Assembly: GCA_942486035.1 (NCBI GenBank)
Contig: CALNXK010000081.1
Span: forward strand, 738,001-802,000
Length of the DNA stretch: 64,000 nt
Direction: 5' to 3'
Source of the DNA: Porites lobata
Taxonomy: Eukaryota > Cnidaria > Anthozoa > Scleractinia > Poritidae
The notes under the pieces were generated by a model. That model saw only the letters and a program-made list of their open reading frames with translations. It made no database searches and was not told the origin of the DNA. Numbering within the stretch: the stretch's first letter is position 1; every line of letters starts with the position of its first letter. A program made the position numbers and the translations under genes. Below, piece after piece: positions 29,701 through 40,231 of this stretch.

Positions 29701-32086
29701 TTCCTGTTGGGTATAGGGCCATCCAGTAAAGCATCCTCTGCAGATCGATGATCTTTGATATCACTTAACACAGCAATACAGTTGAGTGCTTTCTACAGCT
29801 ATATTACAGCGATATTTACCTACGCATTATTTGCAAACAAGGTTGTGAAGATGCACAGCATTGTAGGCCACATCAGAGCCGTAATCCAACAATGTCAGCA
29901 AAAAGGAACATTAACGTTTACACCACGTTAGCGTGTTTCAGGAACAGAGATAGTGGGGAGGGTAGAAAGGGAACGGAGCAGAAAGAAAAATGATAGGGTA
30001 GCGCCACTCCCTTCTATTTGAACGCCTAGAACTGCTGAAACAAGCTGAGCAACGTATTAAAGGCACAAGCTTGTGTAATGGGACTTATCATTTCGCTTTC
30101 AGGGTCGTCTTTCGTCCAATTAGACCTTCAAATATCTCTACTTCGGGCGAAGAAGACTTCCTATCCGGCTATAGGGGGGCGGGGGGGGGCACTCAAGGGA
30201 GGTTTGGGTAGAGGTGTGCCTCTGAGGCCCTCAAACTAGAAGCCTGTTTAATTAAGACAAAAATTTCTCATTTCGCTACCCTATTGAAGAAAAGAGTCCT
30301 TATTAATTGACCCTGATTCGTTTGGTTTTGCATGTAGAATTTTATTTATTTTTCAAACCAACATCGTAAAAATTAGAATGTTTGAAAAAAAAAAATGTTG
30401 GTGTTACAATTGCAAACCGCTCTTCGCCAGCCTTCAGATACCCTGTTCAAGACGCTAAATATTGAAATTGTATACCTTGTTTAAGACTCAAGTACCTAAA
30501 AACAATGCCCTGCGCACATACCCCGGACGTATCCCTTCTCCTCATTGTGGCAGCCTTCCCACGAGACAGCCGGAAAGATGGGCAAAAACACCGGCCTTTA
30601 GCTAAGACCAACAAAAATCAAATCCCCTCCCCATCCACGTCTCTGTTCCTCCTCTCTCCCCACCCCCCACGCATTAATCATCATGCATGTTTTAGCCAGG
30701 AAATACTTTAAATGTTGCATGTATTGTGAAACAATCAGATTAAATCCGGCTTTCATGATATGAATAATTATCAAATGTTAAAGAGGTTAACCCTTACTCA
30801 GCATCGTCCAAAATCAAATTGTTCCTTATTACATGATACATAGTAACTCAAACTTTTTCTTAGCTGGACCAGTCGAATCAACTATCGCATACAGGATAGG
30901 AAATGATGAAAAAGATCGACGACAATTAGCACCAGATTCCGAACCAAGCGTGAAGAAATATCGTACGAGGTTTTCACCCAAGCAGAAACTTGAGCTGGAG
31001 AATGCGTTCTACCGCACTCCATATCCATCAGCGACACTGAGGGCTCAGTTAGCCAACAGTCTCGGAGTCACGCCCAGCGTGGTGATGGTAAGGACATTGT
31101 TGTTTGGTATGTACATGCCCAGGAGCCGATTAAGTAATCGGCTCCTGAAATGACCTAATTAAAAATCCTGGGATTTTGTGAACGATGGAGTGCAGCTGAG
31201 GGAGGGTCGTACCATTCCTACGTCTATTTTCTTTTCTTTTTTTACACCCTTTTTGATGCCTTAAGACCCAGGGACAGCAAATTGGGATGGGATATTTACG
31301 GGAGAAATATGGGCGAAAATATCAAAAGACATAATGCTGGAAAAACTCTTGGGGGTTTTACACTTACCAAAGCACTTACAAATGTATTTTGAATTGTCGA
31401 TCCGCTTCTGATTGGTCAGGAAACGCTCAGATGCTTACTAGTTAACTCTTTACAGTGCTGTCTTTAAGTGCCAAAAGGGACTAACAGAAAAGGTAGTGAG
31501 AATAAATGATCACTTAAGGGAAGATACTTTGATCTTTTATCAACGCTTGGCTAGTTCTTCAAGCAAAGGAGATCAGTCTAGAGAATTTGTATCGATAGAA
31601 TGAGTGCCCAGGGGTTCTATTTTAAGAAAAAATTTGCCTGCAGCGATTTCTTCGGTGAAGATTTCGTCCTGACTAGTTGCCCCTACGTCTACGAGGATGC
31701 AATTTCCCTGGTAGAATTTTGGTTGACTAACTTCGCTGCAGTATGTAGTTGTAGATTAAAGCTAAACCATTTACAAAGCATTTTAATGTTATTTAGTTTT
31801 CGATGCATTTTCCTTTCTTTTTTAGAACTGGTTCAAGAAACGGAGATACAGGTGGCGACAAAAATCCCCAAACCTTGGGATGCCTGTGCCATGCTCTTGC
31901 GTATTACCACCATTTCAAAGCCAAACTCAAAACAGACCAAGCCAACCTACGTATACACAGGGGACCGTTTTTGGCTACCACGAGACCATGGACCCTCGTG
32001 GGTTTCAACAGGCACTTGTCGACAATCAGCAAAGGGAAATTGAAGTGGGAAGTATTTCCCAAAGGATAATCCAGTTTAATCCTTAA
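26584..32086 (+). CDS. PRD-like homeobox protein with Lys at homeodomain position 51
   Basis: Three exons, 26584-26710, 30864-31087 and 31826-32086, join in phase (1, 0) to 203 residues. The start is the first ATG after an in-frame TGA at 26575. Residues 25-34 (YTFSASSIIS) resemble an eh1 repressor motif (F-S-x-x-x-I-I), which recruits Groucho/TLE. The homeodomain, residues 72-131, fits 60 positions without gaps: R5, F8, L16, F20, W48, F49 and R53 are present (RTRFSPKQKLELENAF, NWFKKRRYRWRQK). Position 50 is Lys and position 51 is Lys instead of the near-universal Asn. The intron falls exactly between positions 46 and 47, as in PRD-class genes. No paired box is seen. The C-terminal tail is Q/P-rich. 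The first intron is over 4 kb and full of transposon relics. A nuclear DNA-binding repressor role is inferred. Confidence 0.88.
27275..27555 (+). mobile_element. tRNA-derived SINE, internally deleted
   Basis: The head reads gcagcatggccgagtggtca with an RNA polymerase III A-box (TGGCCGAGTGG at 27284-27294), as in tRNA-Leu/Ser-type genes. Where a B-box is expected, the sequence runs ggccccgtgtcccgctctgg, as if GGTTCGA had been lost. A GAGTTCAAATC match sits further downstream, past the tRNA-like part. The tail is AT-rich. Confidence 0.65.
27646..27807. mobile_element. MITE flanked by TTAA
   Basis: The ends ggtgatgttacaagagacga and tctggtgtatcatcacc are inverted. Inner arms include cgacgatttttagcgcaaga and gtgccaaaaatcgccgttg. 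TTAA lies at the left tip (27642-27645) and again at the right (27808-27811), suggesting piggyBac-type mobilisation. Confidence 0.6.
28170..28593. mobile_element. 424-bp element with GGGGCCCGTTTCTCGAAAG ends
   Basis: ggggcccgtttctcgaaag is mirrored by ctttcgagaaacgggcccc, 19 bp perfect, with a possible CAG duplication outside. An internal hairpin, gtactaagtgaaaattttca next to tgtagtacgatcagcat, lies at about 28393-28433. Confidence 0.8.
29434..29567. mobile_element. Foldback element, GTTGTTCAAACGTTGGATAG family, copy 2
   Basis: gttgttcaaaagttggatgg, ccagataaaccactatccag and catagtgatatatcaggtag correspond one by one to the arms of the 16185-16330 copy, with more mismatches. Confidence 0.75.
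30864..31087 (+). CDS. Homeobox gene exon 2 (homeodomain helices 1-2)
   Basis: The acceptor is tttttcttag|CT and the donor is GTGGTGATG|gtaagg. It encodes the N-terminal arm and the first 46 positions of the homeodomain. Confidence 0.9.
31440..31600. repeat. TTAACCCTTTAA-family repeat in homeobox intron 2
   Basis: It starts gttaactctttacagtg and includes aaatgatcacttaagggaag, ctttgatcttttatcaa and ggagatcagtctagagaat, parallel to 10453-10666. Confidence 0.6.
31826..32086 (+). CDS. Homeobox gene exon 3 (recognition helix and tail)
   Basis: The acceptor is ttcttttttag|AAC. It starts with NWFKKRRYRWRQKSP and continues to QRIIQFNP and TAA. Two longer ORFs in other frames overlap it but lack the helix. 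Confidence 0.9.
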   Translation, partial: NWFKKRRYRWRQKSPNLGMPVPCSCVLPPFQSQTQNRPSQPTYTQGTVFGYHETMDPRGFQQALVDNQQREIEVGSISQRIIQFNP

Positions 32087-32389
32087 AGGTATAAAGGGTG
32101 TGTTCAGGAGTCCAGGACCCGCTAGTGTGTCGGAAAATTTTGAAGATTTAAAAACACGAAAAATGTGATATAGCAATAAGTTTTCATTATTTTCAAAACT
32201 TTGTTTATAAAATTTCAATGTACCCTCTGTTAAGAAGCTTTGCTTTCCGCCTTAAACCTCTGTTTATGATCAGTTTAGTTGCGCGGAAATAACCGAAGCT
32301 CTTTAAACTGTACCAAAAAGTATTTTGCTTTTTTTCTTTGTCGTTCCTGAGCCTTAGAGGTTTCCCTTTTGACAGCGTCAACAGAACTT

Positions 32390-32820
32390 TCGTAGTCCCC
32401 ATTTTTCCTCAGGGATTGAAAACGGGGAGAGAGAAAATGAGGGAATAGAGGTTTGCTTTCACAACGCAAAACTCTGATTGTCAAAAATTTTCCTCCAGAG
32501 CATAATTTATCCGTTTTCATTGGAACAAGCAGCATTTTGGCATGAAAAACTGTTGCCACACTATCAAGTTCTTGGAAACAACCGTCAAGAAAATTAGTAT
32601 CGTCAACATCAGAAAAGAGTTCGTTTACCTTTGACAGCTCAATGAGGGAAGGAAAGCTTAATTGATTTGGAAGGGGATACGAACACCCGAAACAGGCCGT
32701 GAAGGGTCAAAAGCTTGGGCTTTGTCGTCCCTCATTTTTTCCCCGCCGCGTGTCGCCTTTTCTCGCGTGGGTTGGGCGTCGCGGCGCTCTACTATCCCGA
32801 GGAAAAATGGGGACTGAAAG
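32390..32820. repeat. Inverted-repeat-bounded segment
   Basis: agtccccatttttcctcagg at the left is mirrored by gaggaaaaatggggact at the right. The right half is C/G-rich (ttttccccgccgcgtg). It is probably a decayed foldback element. Confidence 0.45.
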
Positions 32821-35019
32821 TAGTCTGAAAACGTTTTTCTCTCACGTGGTATGCAAGTTTATTGGAACAAAAGAAAGCGTCAACATAAGAAAAGAGTTCG
32901 ACTTTCACAAGATTGGTTTGGAACACCAACATAATTGGCGTGGCGTCGAGTTTGTGTATAAACTTAAACTTAATTGGCTGTCGCGATGTGTCACTTAAGA
33001 CACTAATGAAGCCATCACAAAACGTCATTGGTGAAAAATGCTTTTTTCACTACTTTTAAAACATTGTTTTGGCTTCTGAAATCCACTTTCATCGCTGCTG
33101 TAAATTAGATTTTAGGAACTGGAAAATCATTTTAAGAATTTCATGGTTCTCATAAAGAAAGGGTTTTTCTTGTTTACTTCACCTTTATCCAAGTTGTGGA
33201 AGGGTATATATAGTGGGGGAGCCAGAAAATGCAGAAAAGGGTTAATAATACATCATATGTATTGTAATTGCTAAGAATTTTAAGTTAATATAGTTTTTAG
33301 TTCTGACAGTAAAATTTTTTAAATCAGGGATTGTAACGTCACATGACGTCATAAATTTGGTGGCAGCCATCTTGAATTCATAGAGTACAGTTCCCCAGTT
33401 AATTATGAGGTCAGCAAAAAAAAAGCAGCTTCTGCCAACGGAAGATATTGAACTGAAGTTTTTGCTACATTGTTGAGAGTAACATTTTTACAGGAAAAAA
33501 TGAAAAATAAAAAATGGTAAAATAGGCAATTTTGAATTGGTATATAGAACCACAATACTGAGAAGGTGGCTGCCATGGAAACGTCAATCATTACAGTCAA
33601 ATGATTGATAATTGAAGTTTTTCCCCGCTAAATTTCAGAACGTTAATCGTCAGGCCGTTCAAAATTTATGAAAATCGTATTAACTCGAATAATCGGCTGC
33701 AGCTGGCCCGGCTTTGTCCAGGCTAATTTTTCTTATTATTATTATTTTTTTGTAATATTGACCGTATATGTTCCAGTTAAGATTTTCTGTTTCTTATGTT
33801 TTCTAGTACGGATTTGAAAAAAAGGGAAAATTTTACTGGAATGATAAAAAAAGAAATTGCAACATATATATTAAGTCATTGGCAAAGGTTATTAACCTTA
33901 AATGTGAAATAAAATAAGAATATTTTCTGAAAGATTTTGCTTGTGTGGAAACATTAGCATATCGTCAACGTCAAGGTAGGTCTTAGACAAAAATAGTTCT
34001 CTAAATCACGTATATCCCGCAAATTAGTGTGGTTAAGGTAAAAGCCAAAATGCTAAATAAAAGGATTAATTAGTTTCATTTCTAGTTGAAGAATTGTCAC
34101 CGATGTACCAGAAACTTTCATATCCACAAAATTAACTCCTTAAAAAATTATGTTTTTAAGGAGCTTATCCAAATATGTCCAGACAACATCAACTTTTTCT
34201 AAAGCGTCAGAATATGAATTCATTGAAACTGTGCCATATAAATTGAATATCAAGACCACCCTGCTTAAATTAATTACTGCAGCGTAATTAAAAAAATCGC
34301 CCAGTTTACGTTAGTTGATAAAAAATTTGCCGCGGTGGAATGAAAAAGAGATAACAAATGAGATTTTATTGCTATGTGAAGCATATACTTTAATAACAGC
34401 AGCTATCTGGAAGCAGATGGCAACGATAAGAGGAACTTAGTCACCAAAAAATTAATCAAGGGTTTGTAAACTTCCCGACAACAAGGGTCATAAAAAGATA
34501 CGTAACTTTAGGGCAAGAAAACAACAGCTCAAAGAACTTTCGAACACTTATCTTTGGTGTCACCGATGGGAGTGTAGAAATATGTGGTGCTTTTGATACG
34601 TTTTAGTACTGTTACCAGTGTTACTGAGCAAAGTGAAGGCAAAAGTCTCCGCGATACTCTACTAACTAATGTTCAACAAACAACCACGACGCACTTATCA
34701 AACTTAAATCAGTTATACCTCGGAGAAACAGATAATTGTTTTGCTAACTAAGTAGTTTATGAATTTTAGTCATGGAATAAGCGCAAAATTTGGGTATCTA
34801 ATCGTACGACACTATATCTCCACTTTCTGGAACATCGGGAGATTTTATCATAGCAATTTAATATCGATTTTGTATCATTGACACTTTGAACTTAAATAAT
34901 TGATCAAAAAAAGTGGAATTTTTTTTTTGAAAAGAAAGAAAGGTCAATAAAACACACAGACACGAACAAAAAAATCACCATATTTGCACCGGAGCTAAGA
35001 AATGAATTTCAGGCAAATT

Positions 35020-35052
35020 CGGGTGCTTCGGGTGCCTTCGGGTGCTTCGGGT
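35020..35052. repeat. Short tandem repeat, GGTGCTTCG unit
   Basis: Four consecutive units of about nine bases (cgggtgcttcgggtgcctt...), one with an extra base. Confidence 0.8.
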
Positions 35053-38000
35053 GAACCTTTCAGTCGTTTCCCGCTTTCGGGCATTTTCGTCCCCTCCCCG
35101 CCCCACTTAAGAGGGTGTCGACTGTCTTAATTTAATTCGGCGTGATCTGCTGTCAATATATGAAATTAAAATCATGGAAATGTTTGAATATTTGCCGTTA
35201 TTTTGTCTCTGTAGTGGAAAGTTTTCGGGTTATCACTTTTGGCGGTTACTTCTTCCTATTTCGTTTTAATAAAGCATCCGCCTCAGGCAACTACTAAGAA
35301 GTCTTCGCAAAATTGGTTGGTTTTTGAAAGATAAGCTTTGGATCGACGAGATTAAGTGGTCGGCATTAATATTAAAACATATTTTCCCACATCAAGTTGG
35401 AACGCAGCAACGCGAAATCGAACATGATTCGCATCCCACTGAATGGAGTTACTTGAATGTTTAAAATCTTGTAAATTGCCCCACACTTACAGAATTAAAC
35501 ATCAGTTGAAACACCATTGGACGGAAAACTGAAAATTCGGAGGAATGTTTTCGCTGCGCAAGGGCGTCTTCCTTGAAAATCCGTGAATTTTTCTGTGTCA
35601 GTCGGAATATATGCATCATTCATTTGAACTCTTCCTGCTAGCTCCCTTCTTCGAAAGGGAAAAGCGAAAAACGGATTGTAATGTTAAGAGAGCTTTCATT
35701 AGTTTTTCTTCTAACACTATTAAAGGAGCTGGACTTGTTGAATTATGTTTTAAGCCGGCCCCCAAGATATCTTCGTAGGAAGGATTCTAGTGATTTCCAG
35801 TTCTGAAAGTATGATAAGGCAAGAGCGAAATGATAAAATAAGTGCAGGTAGAATGATCTAGAATTTAAATAATTTCCATTTACGCCGTATGTGCTCAGTG
35901 GTCGCCACTGAACATTAGTAGGGACTTAAAATGTTTGATTGTTTTGATCTTAAGGCAAATAAAACTAAATCGTCTTGCAGTGTAAGTATCCTGCATTGAT
36001 AGGTACATGTACATGTTATTTCAGTTTTAATGGAGCTGGGGTCAGGTTTCAATGATGGCGAGACTGCGAGTAATTCACTAAAAACCCGGAATGTTTTGGC
36101 GACTTGATAACCCGAGAGAAAGGGCAACAATTTAGAGCGCTTAAGCGTTGTACGCAATATACATGCCACGCACTTTTTATTTGCTTGTTGAGATTTTTGC
36201 ATACAAAAAGCCATAAAACTAGTAAAACAGTCACAATCTTCTTTCCAGCTGACCTTGATTTTCTGTGGCATGGAAGTCCGGCTTTCGGACATCTTACGCG
36301 GTGGTACTAGCTAGGCAACAACTTGCTTTACGCAAAAAGTTGGAACTGTTCTTTTAATACTTCTTGTTGTGATCATTCGCCGGGAAAATAAGAAAACATT
36401 GCCTCAAGCATCCTTCTATAATGTCAGGGATTTTGTAATACTCATTATTCCTGAGCAAAATTTCAAGCAGGGTTGATTCGCGATCGGCTCCGTGAAAGGT
36501 ATACCAAATAGATGACGAAAATATGTACGTCTCTCAATAACCAATGCAAAATCACGAACAGTGTCATTATAGGGGCCTGCCAGCCCGCACTTTGGTGATG
36601 GAAATTTTCTGTCTCTTTGCTCGACTGTCTTTGGGTCGATTAAACCCGAAAAGCGACACTGATTTATTATCTTCTTAAACTGGAAAAATAGCTCAGTCTT
36701 GAACTCATTTTCAAACTGCTTAGAAAAAGCTTTCCTTTTCGTAGATAAATTTTTGTTATTCCATGTTTTCATAAACTTGGAAAATCTCCCTTCAGATAAA
36801 CATCATGCAGTGGTATTATGTTGGATTACACCGAGTTGTTCAGTCAGTCGATTGTTGTTGTGTATAAACTCGGGTAAGGACGTAACTGAGCTATATTTCT
36901 TTATCGCGCGATGAAGTTCACTTTAGGAAATGTGAGGAAAAAAAATAAGCCTAAAAATGTAAAAAACGATTAATAACCTTTATTCTTGTGACAGAAATGT
37001 TTTGCTGCCCTACTTAAGGGGGCAAATTTAAACCTGCGCGTATGTTTCCCGGCATAAATATAATCTGATGTACCACGTGCGGTGAACTTAATGGCTTTTA
37101 AAATTTAATGGGTCGTTTTGCTTTTTTGTGATATTTTGATAAGTTGGCTTACTTGAGATAAAATCTATCAAAAGTAGATTGGATATTTTATTTCATAGAA
37201 GTTAAACGTCAGGTCTAGACTGCGTGAAGTGGAAACATTCTTGGGTTGACGGCCAAAACCAGAATATTGTTTTTTACGAAAGAAAACTATGACTGAAAAT
37301 AGGCCCTGAGTTTGCAATCCAACGTCCTGATCATCTGCACGATCTTCAGCTCTTTAATAAATTCAGAATAAAAATTAGGATAATTGAAAAATGGCGAACT
37401 ACAAGCAAGTGTAAAAAGTGCTTATTTTGGAAGGCAGCTCTGCAGGGTGTTAGGATCAAATGAGATGACTTGATCATGTCTTGTGGAGAAATTTAAAAGC
37501 TGTTTCTATGGAAGGCCTCCGGTCAGTTTGCCAGGCGAAACGGTCAAACTTATATCAATATAGGCTAATTTCCTACCGCTTTGCCGATGGCAAGAGCGGG
37601 GCTATGGAGACACTTTGCTAAAACAGGATGCTTTGCTTTTGGCTCTGAGATAAAACTGGAAATTAAAGCGAATGCTTAAAAGAAACTTATCGCGAAATAA
37701 TCGATAACCTAGAGTGCGTGGTAATAATATTGTAAAATGCGAAAGATTGCCCCTGACTAATGTTTCCTTGCAGCTTCACTGAATGTTCTATTTTGAGATA
37801 ATCCATTGTCTTGTGACTTGGGAAAGAAAGATAGCCGGCTGCTATAATTTAATTTGTCATTTATTGCAGAGTGCAAAAGAACTACACCTAAACCCTTTTA
37901 GTGCGAACAAATTCATGTAGAGTGTCTTAAGACGTACAGTAAGATAGATGACCTTGCCTTTTGGAAGGATAAACTAGTCATCCAAACTTGCTATTTTTTT

Positions 38001-39169
38001 TAATGGCTTTTTTTCACTAGGTGCCCAGCGGCTGTTGAATAGATCTCCCACGCTTTTTTTCAGATATATGCATATCTACCAGGAAATGCGATTTCTTCTG
38101 TTACACGGTGTGCATGTGGTCTAAACATTCTCCCTGTAAACATGCCAAAATTAACTCCAAGCGAACAGCATTCTTTAACCTTTTTAGGATATGAATCCAT
38201 TTTCGTTCGCGACTCATCTTGGACAGAAAACTAGTAAATTCGCCTCAAAGCAAACTGAATGACAATCAACACTGCTCAACTTAAAAGAATGCAAAACAGC
38301 ATAAATAAAGACTACAACATACTTCACGTAAAGCTTGATGTAACCTAAATGAAACATCATTTCGACGTAATCGAGCGAAGAAAAAGCAATAAGACACGTG
38401 CGAGGCGAATTTGAATTCGAATTCGAAATTGGGTTGGTTAAATTACACTTAATGTCTATATAAATAATCCAAACAAAAAAGAAATCACAGCGAATGGCGT
38501 AAAAAATGGTTTTACGAATTGGTTTTCTCGATGCCTCGCTAACTTAATTTTCTTTATTCAAATAGAAAGAAATCGTAAAAGCAAATTTTATTTAGCTTTT
38601 ATTGAACTCTTGACAATTTCTTCACGGAACCGCAAGGGAAACAGCTTTAAGGCAGATGACGTCAGAATCAGAATTGAGATCTTTGGCGCATTGGTGGAAG
38701 AGCGTAAACATTCGTCTCAGGTCTCATTGGCCTTTATCTAAGTGCCTGTCAGTGGTAAAAGACAGTTTTAAAAGAGCATATTAAGGGATTTGATAAATAT
38801 ATGGACCCGAGGCAAACGATTTCATCTTTATTGTTTGAATGTATCCCGCCAGGTGGAACGCTGAATAAACATCGCTGTGGGAAACGTTTTAGCTTAAAAA
38901 CTGCGATTTACAAGCTCCTCCTTCGCTGCAATCTTCGTTATTGTTTTCGTTTTACCTGGTGAGTCTATGCAATATTAAGAAGGCTGGTCATCTGACTACT
39001 GTATTTAGTAAGTCTACAGAACGTATACCGCCTTGTTGAGGTGAGTGGGCCGAGACCGTCTTGACAAGCAAGTTAAACGTGGCTTCATGATTCAATTTCC
39101 CTAGCTGACCAAAACATCGAGAAATTGTACTTTAGCCGCCCGTTCTTAAATCAGTGGACGTCAAACAAG

Positions 39170-40231
39170 ATGGATCCCGGTCTTGATAAATTTTTCTCTG
39201 TTCTCGGTGTTTTGATTTGCATTGTCGGTTCCGTCGGAAATCTATCCGTGCTGCTGGCCTTTCTCGTGCAGCGTCGTCTGAGAACGAAGGTCAATGGCCT
39301 TCTGGTGAGTTTGGTTGTCTCTGGTCTCCTGCTAACGGGAATCTCGATGCCTCTTGAGGTGGAACTGCATATTAGATCAGAATTCATTCACGGTCTCGTC
39401 ACTTGCGAATTGATATACGCCACTCACCTTATAGCCTTAACATCTTCGTCGCTTAACCTGCTGGTCATCAGCATCTATCGCTACCTTACTATTGCATACC
39501 CGTTCTTCATGAACCGTGTAAGCCAAAACCACATCGCATTAACAATCACAGTGGTTTGGCTCTACTCAGGAATCACTAGTTTTTTGCCATTGATGGGCTG
39601 GCGGAGTGTTCCAACAAGTATTTCGGGCAATTTCTGTAATTTTTCCTTTGAGGTAGAATACATTCTTTTCGTCATGAGTGTAAACTGGTTGTTACCGGCG
39701 ATGCTCGTTTTTGTTTTCTATGGACTGATCTTCCGAATCGCCCGAATTCAAGCCATCAAGATCCTAGAGCACCAAGTGCTGGCGGAATACGAGCGAGTTC
39801 GCAGTCCACTCATCAAGGGAGCTAAAACGTTGGCCAAGATTGCTGCTGTCTACATCATATGCTGGTTTCCTTACGTAATTTATGTCATCATCACAAACTC
39901 CCTTGGAAGGCATTTGTTACCTTATGAAGTGCATTATACGTTTGTATTCCTTTGTTATGCGAGCGCTGCGATAAACCCGATTTTGTATGGGTGGCTTCGT
40001 AACGATTTCCGAGAGGTGTTTAGTAAAAGTACTGCAAGAGCCTGCAGTTGGCCCCGGGAAGTATTCCAAAGCCTCGTTCGCTCGTTTCGTAGGATTATTG
40101 CATCTCTTTACGGAGATGGGAGAGAGAGTTCTTGGCAAAAGAAGGAAGGCGGGTACCGCTCGCATCGCAGGCGATCGGCATCTGGAAGTTCTTCAGCTTA
40201 TCAACTACAAACCGCCGCTACTGTCGTTTGA
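39170..40231 (+). CDS. Class A (rhodopsin-like) GPCR, intronless
   Basis: A single open frame of 353 residues. The start is the ATG at 39170 in a good context (caagATGG); a longer frame upstream would need a TTG start. Seven hydrophobic segments are visible. TM1 has GN (N24 = N1.50), TM3 starts after Cys79, TM6 has CWFPY and TM7 has the NPILY form of NPxxY. Extracellular loop 2 carries the partner Cys (GNFCNF). Two class hallmarks are changed: TM2 reads VVSGLLL where AVADLLL is usual, so D2.50 is Gly52; and DRY is YRY (Y103-R104-Y105). The tail is basic and Ser-rich. The ligand is unknown; FLPLMGW at the end of TM4 recalls adenosine/aminergic-like receptors, but I do not assign one. The frame is intact, so a functional receptor is likely. 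Confidence 0.9.
   Translation: MDPGLDKFFSVLGVLICIVGSVGNLSVLLAFLVQRRLRTKVNGLLVSLVVSGLLLTGISMPLEVELHIRSEFIHGLVTCELIYATHLIALTSSSLNLLVISIYRYLTIAYPFFMNRVSQNHIALTITVVWLYSGITSFLPLMGWRSVPTSISGNFCNFSFEVEYILFVMSVNWLLPAMLVFVFYGLIFRIARIQAIKILEHQVLAEYERVRSPLIKGAKTLAKIAAVYIICWFPYVIYVIITNSLGRHLLPYEVHYTFVFLCYASAAINPILYGWLRNDFREVFSKSTARACSWPREVFQSLVRSFRRIIASLYGDGRESSWQKKEGGYRSHRRRSASGSSSAYQLQTAATVV

Larger units (their letters stand above)
26711..30863. other. Large first intron of the homeobox gene, repeat-filled
   Basis: It contains a SINE (27275-27555), foldback elements (27646-27807, 28170-28593, 29434-29567) and a G-rich tract near 30174-30197. No exon inside joins the flanking ones. Confidence 0.6.
32087..39169. 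other. 7-kb gene-poor region between homeobox gene and GPCR
   Basis: It contains an inverted pair at 32395-32820, a repeat-like patch with CATCTTGAATT/GGTGGC(T/A)GCCAT motifs at 33320-33600, and a short GGTGCTTCG tandem repeat at 35020-35052. No ORF of 60-125 codons here shows a family motif or a splice partner. Confidence 0.5.

Noticed and set aside
31600..32043. 147-codon plus-strand ORF over homeobox exon 3
   Set aside because: It is in another frame from the homeodomain recognition helix, which is the supported reading.
36416..36772. 118-codon minus-strand ORF (MKTWNNKNLSTK...)
   Set aside because: No motif, no family recognised, and no exon partner; kept out as unsupported.
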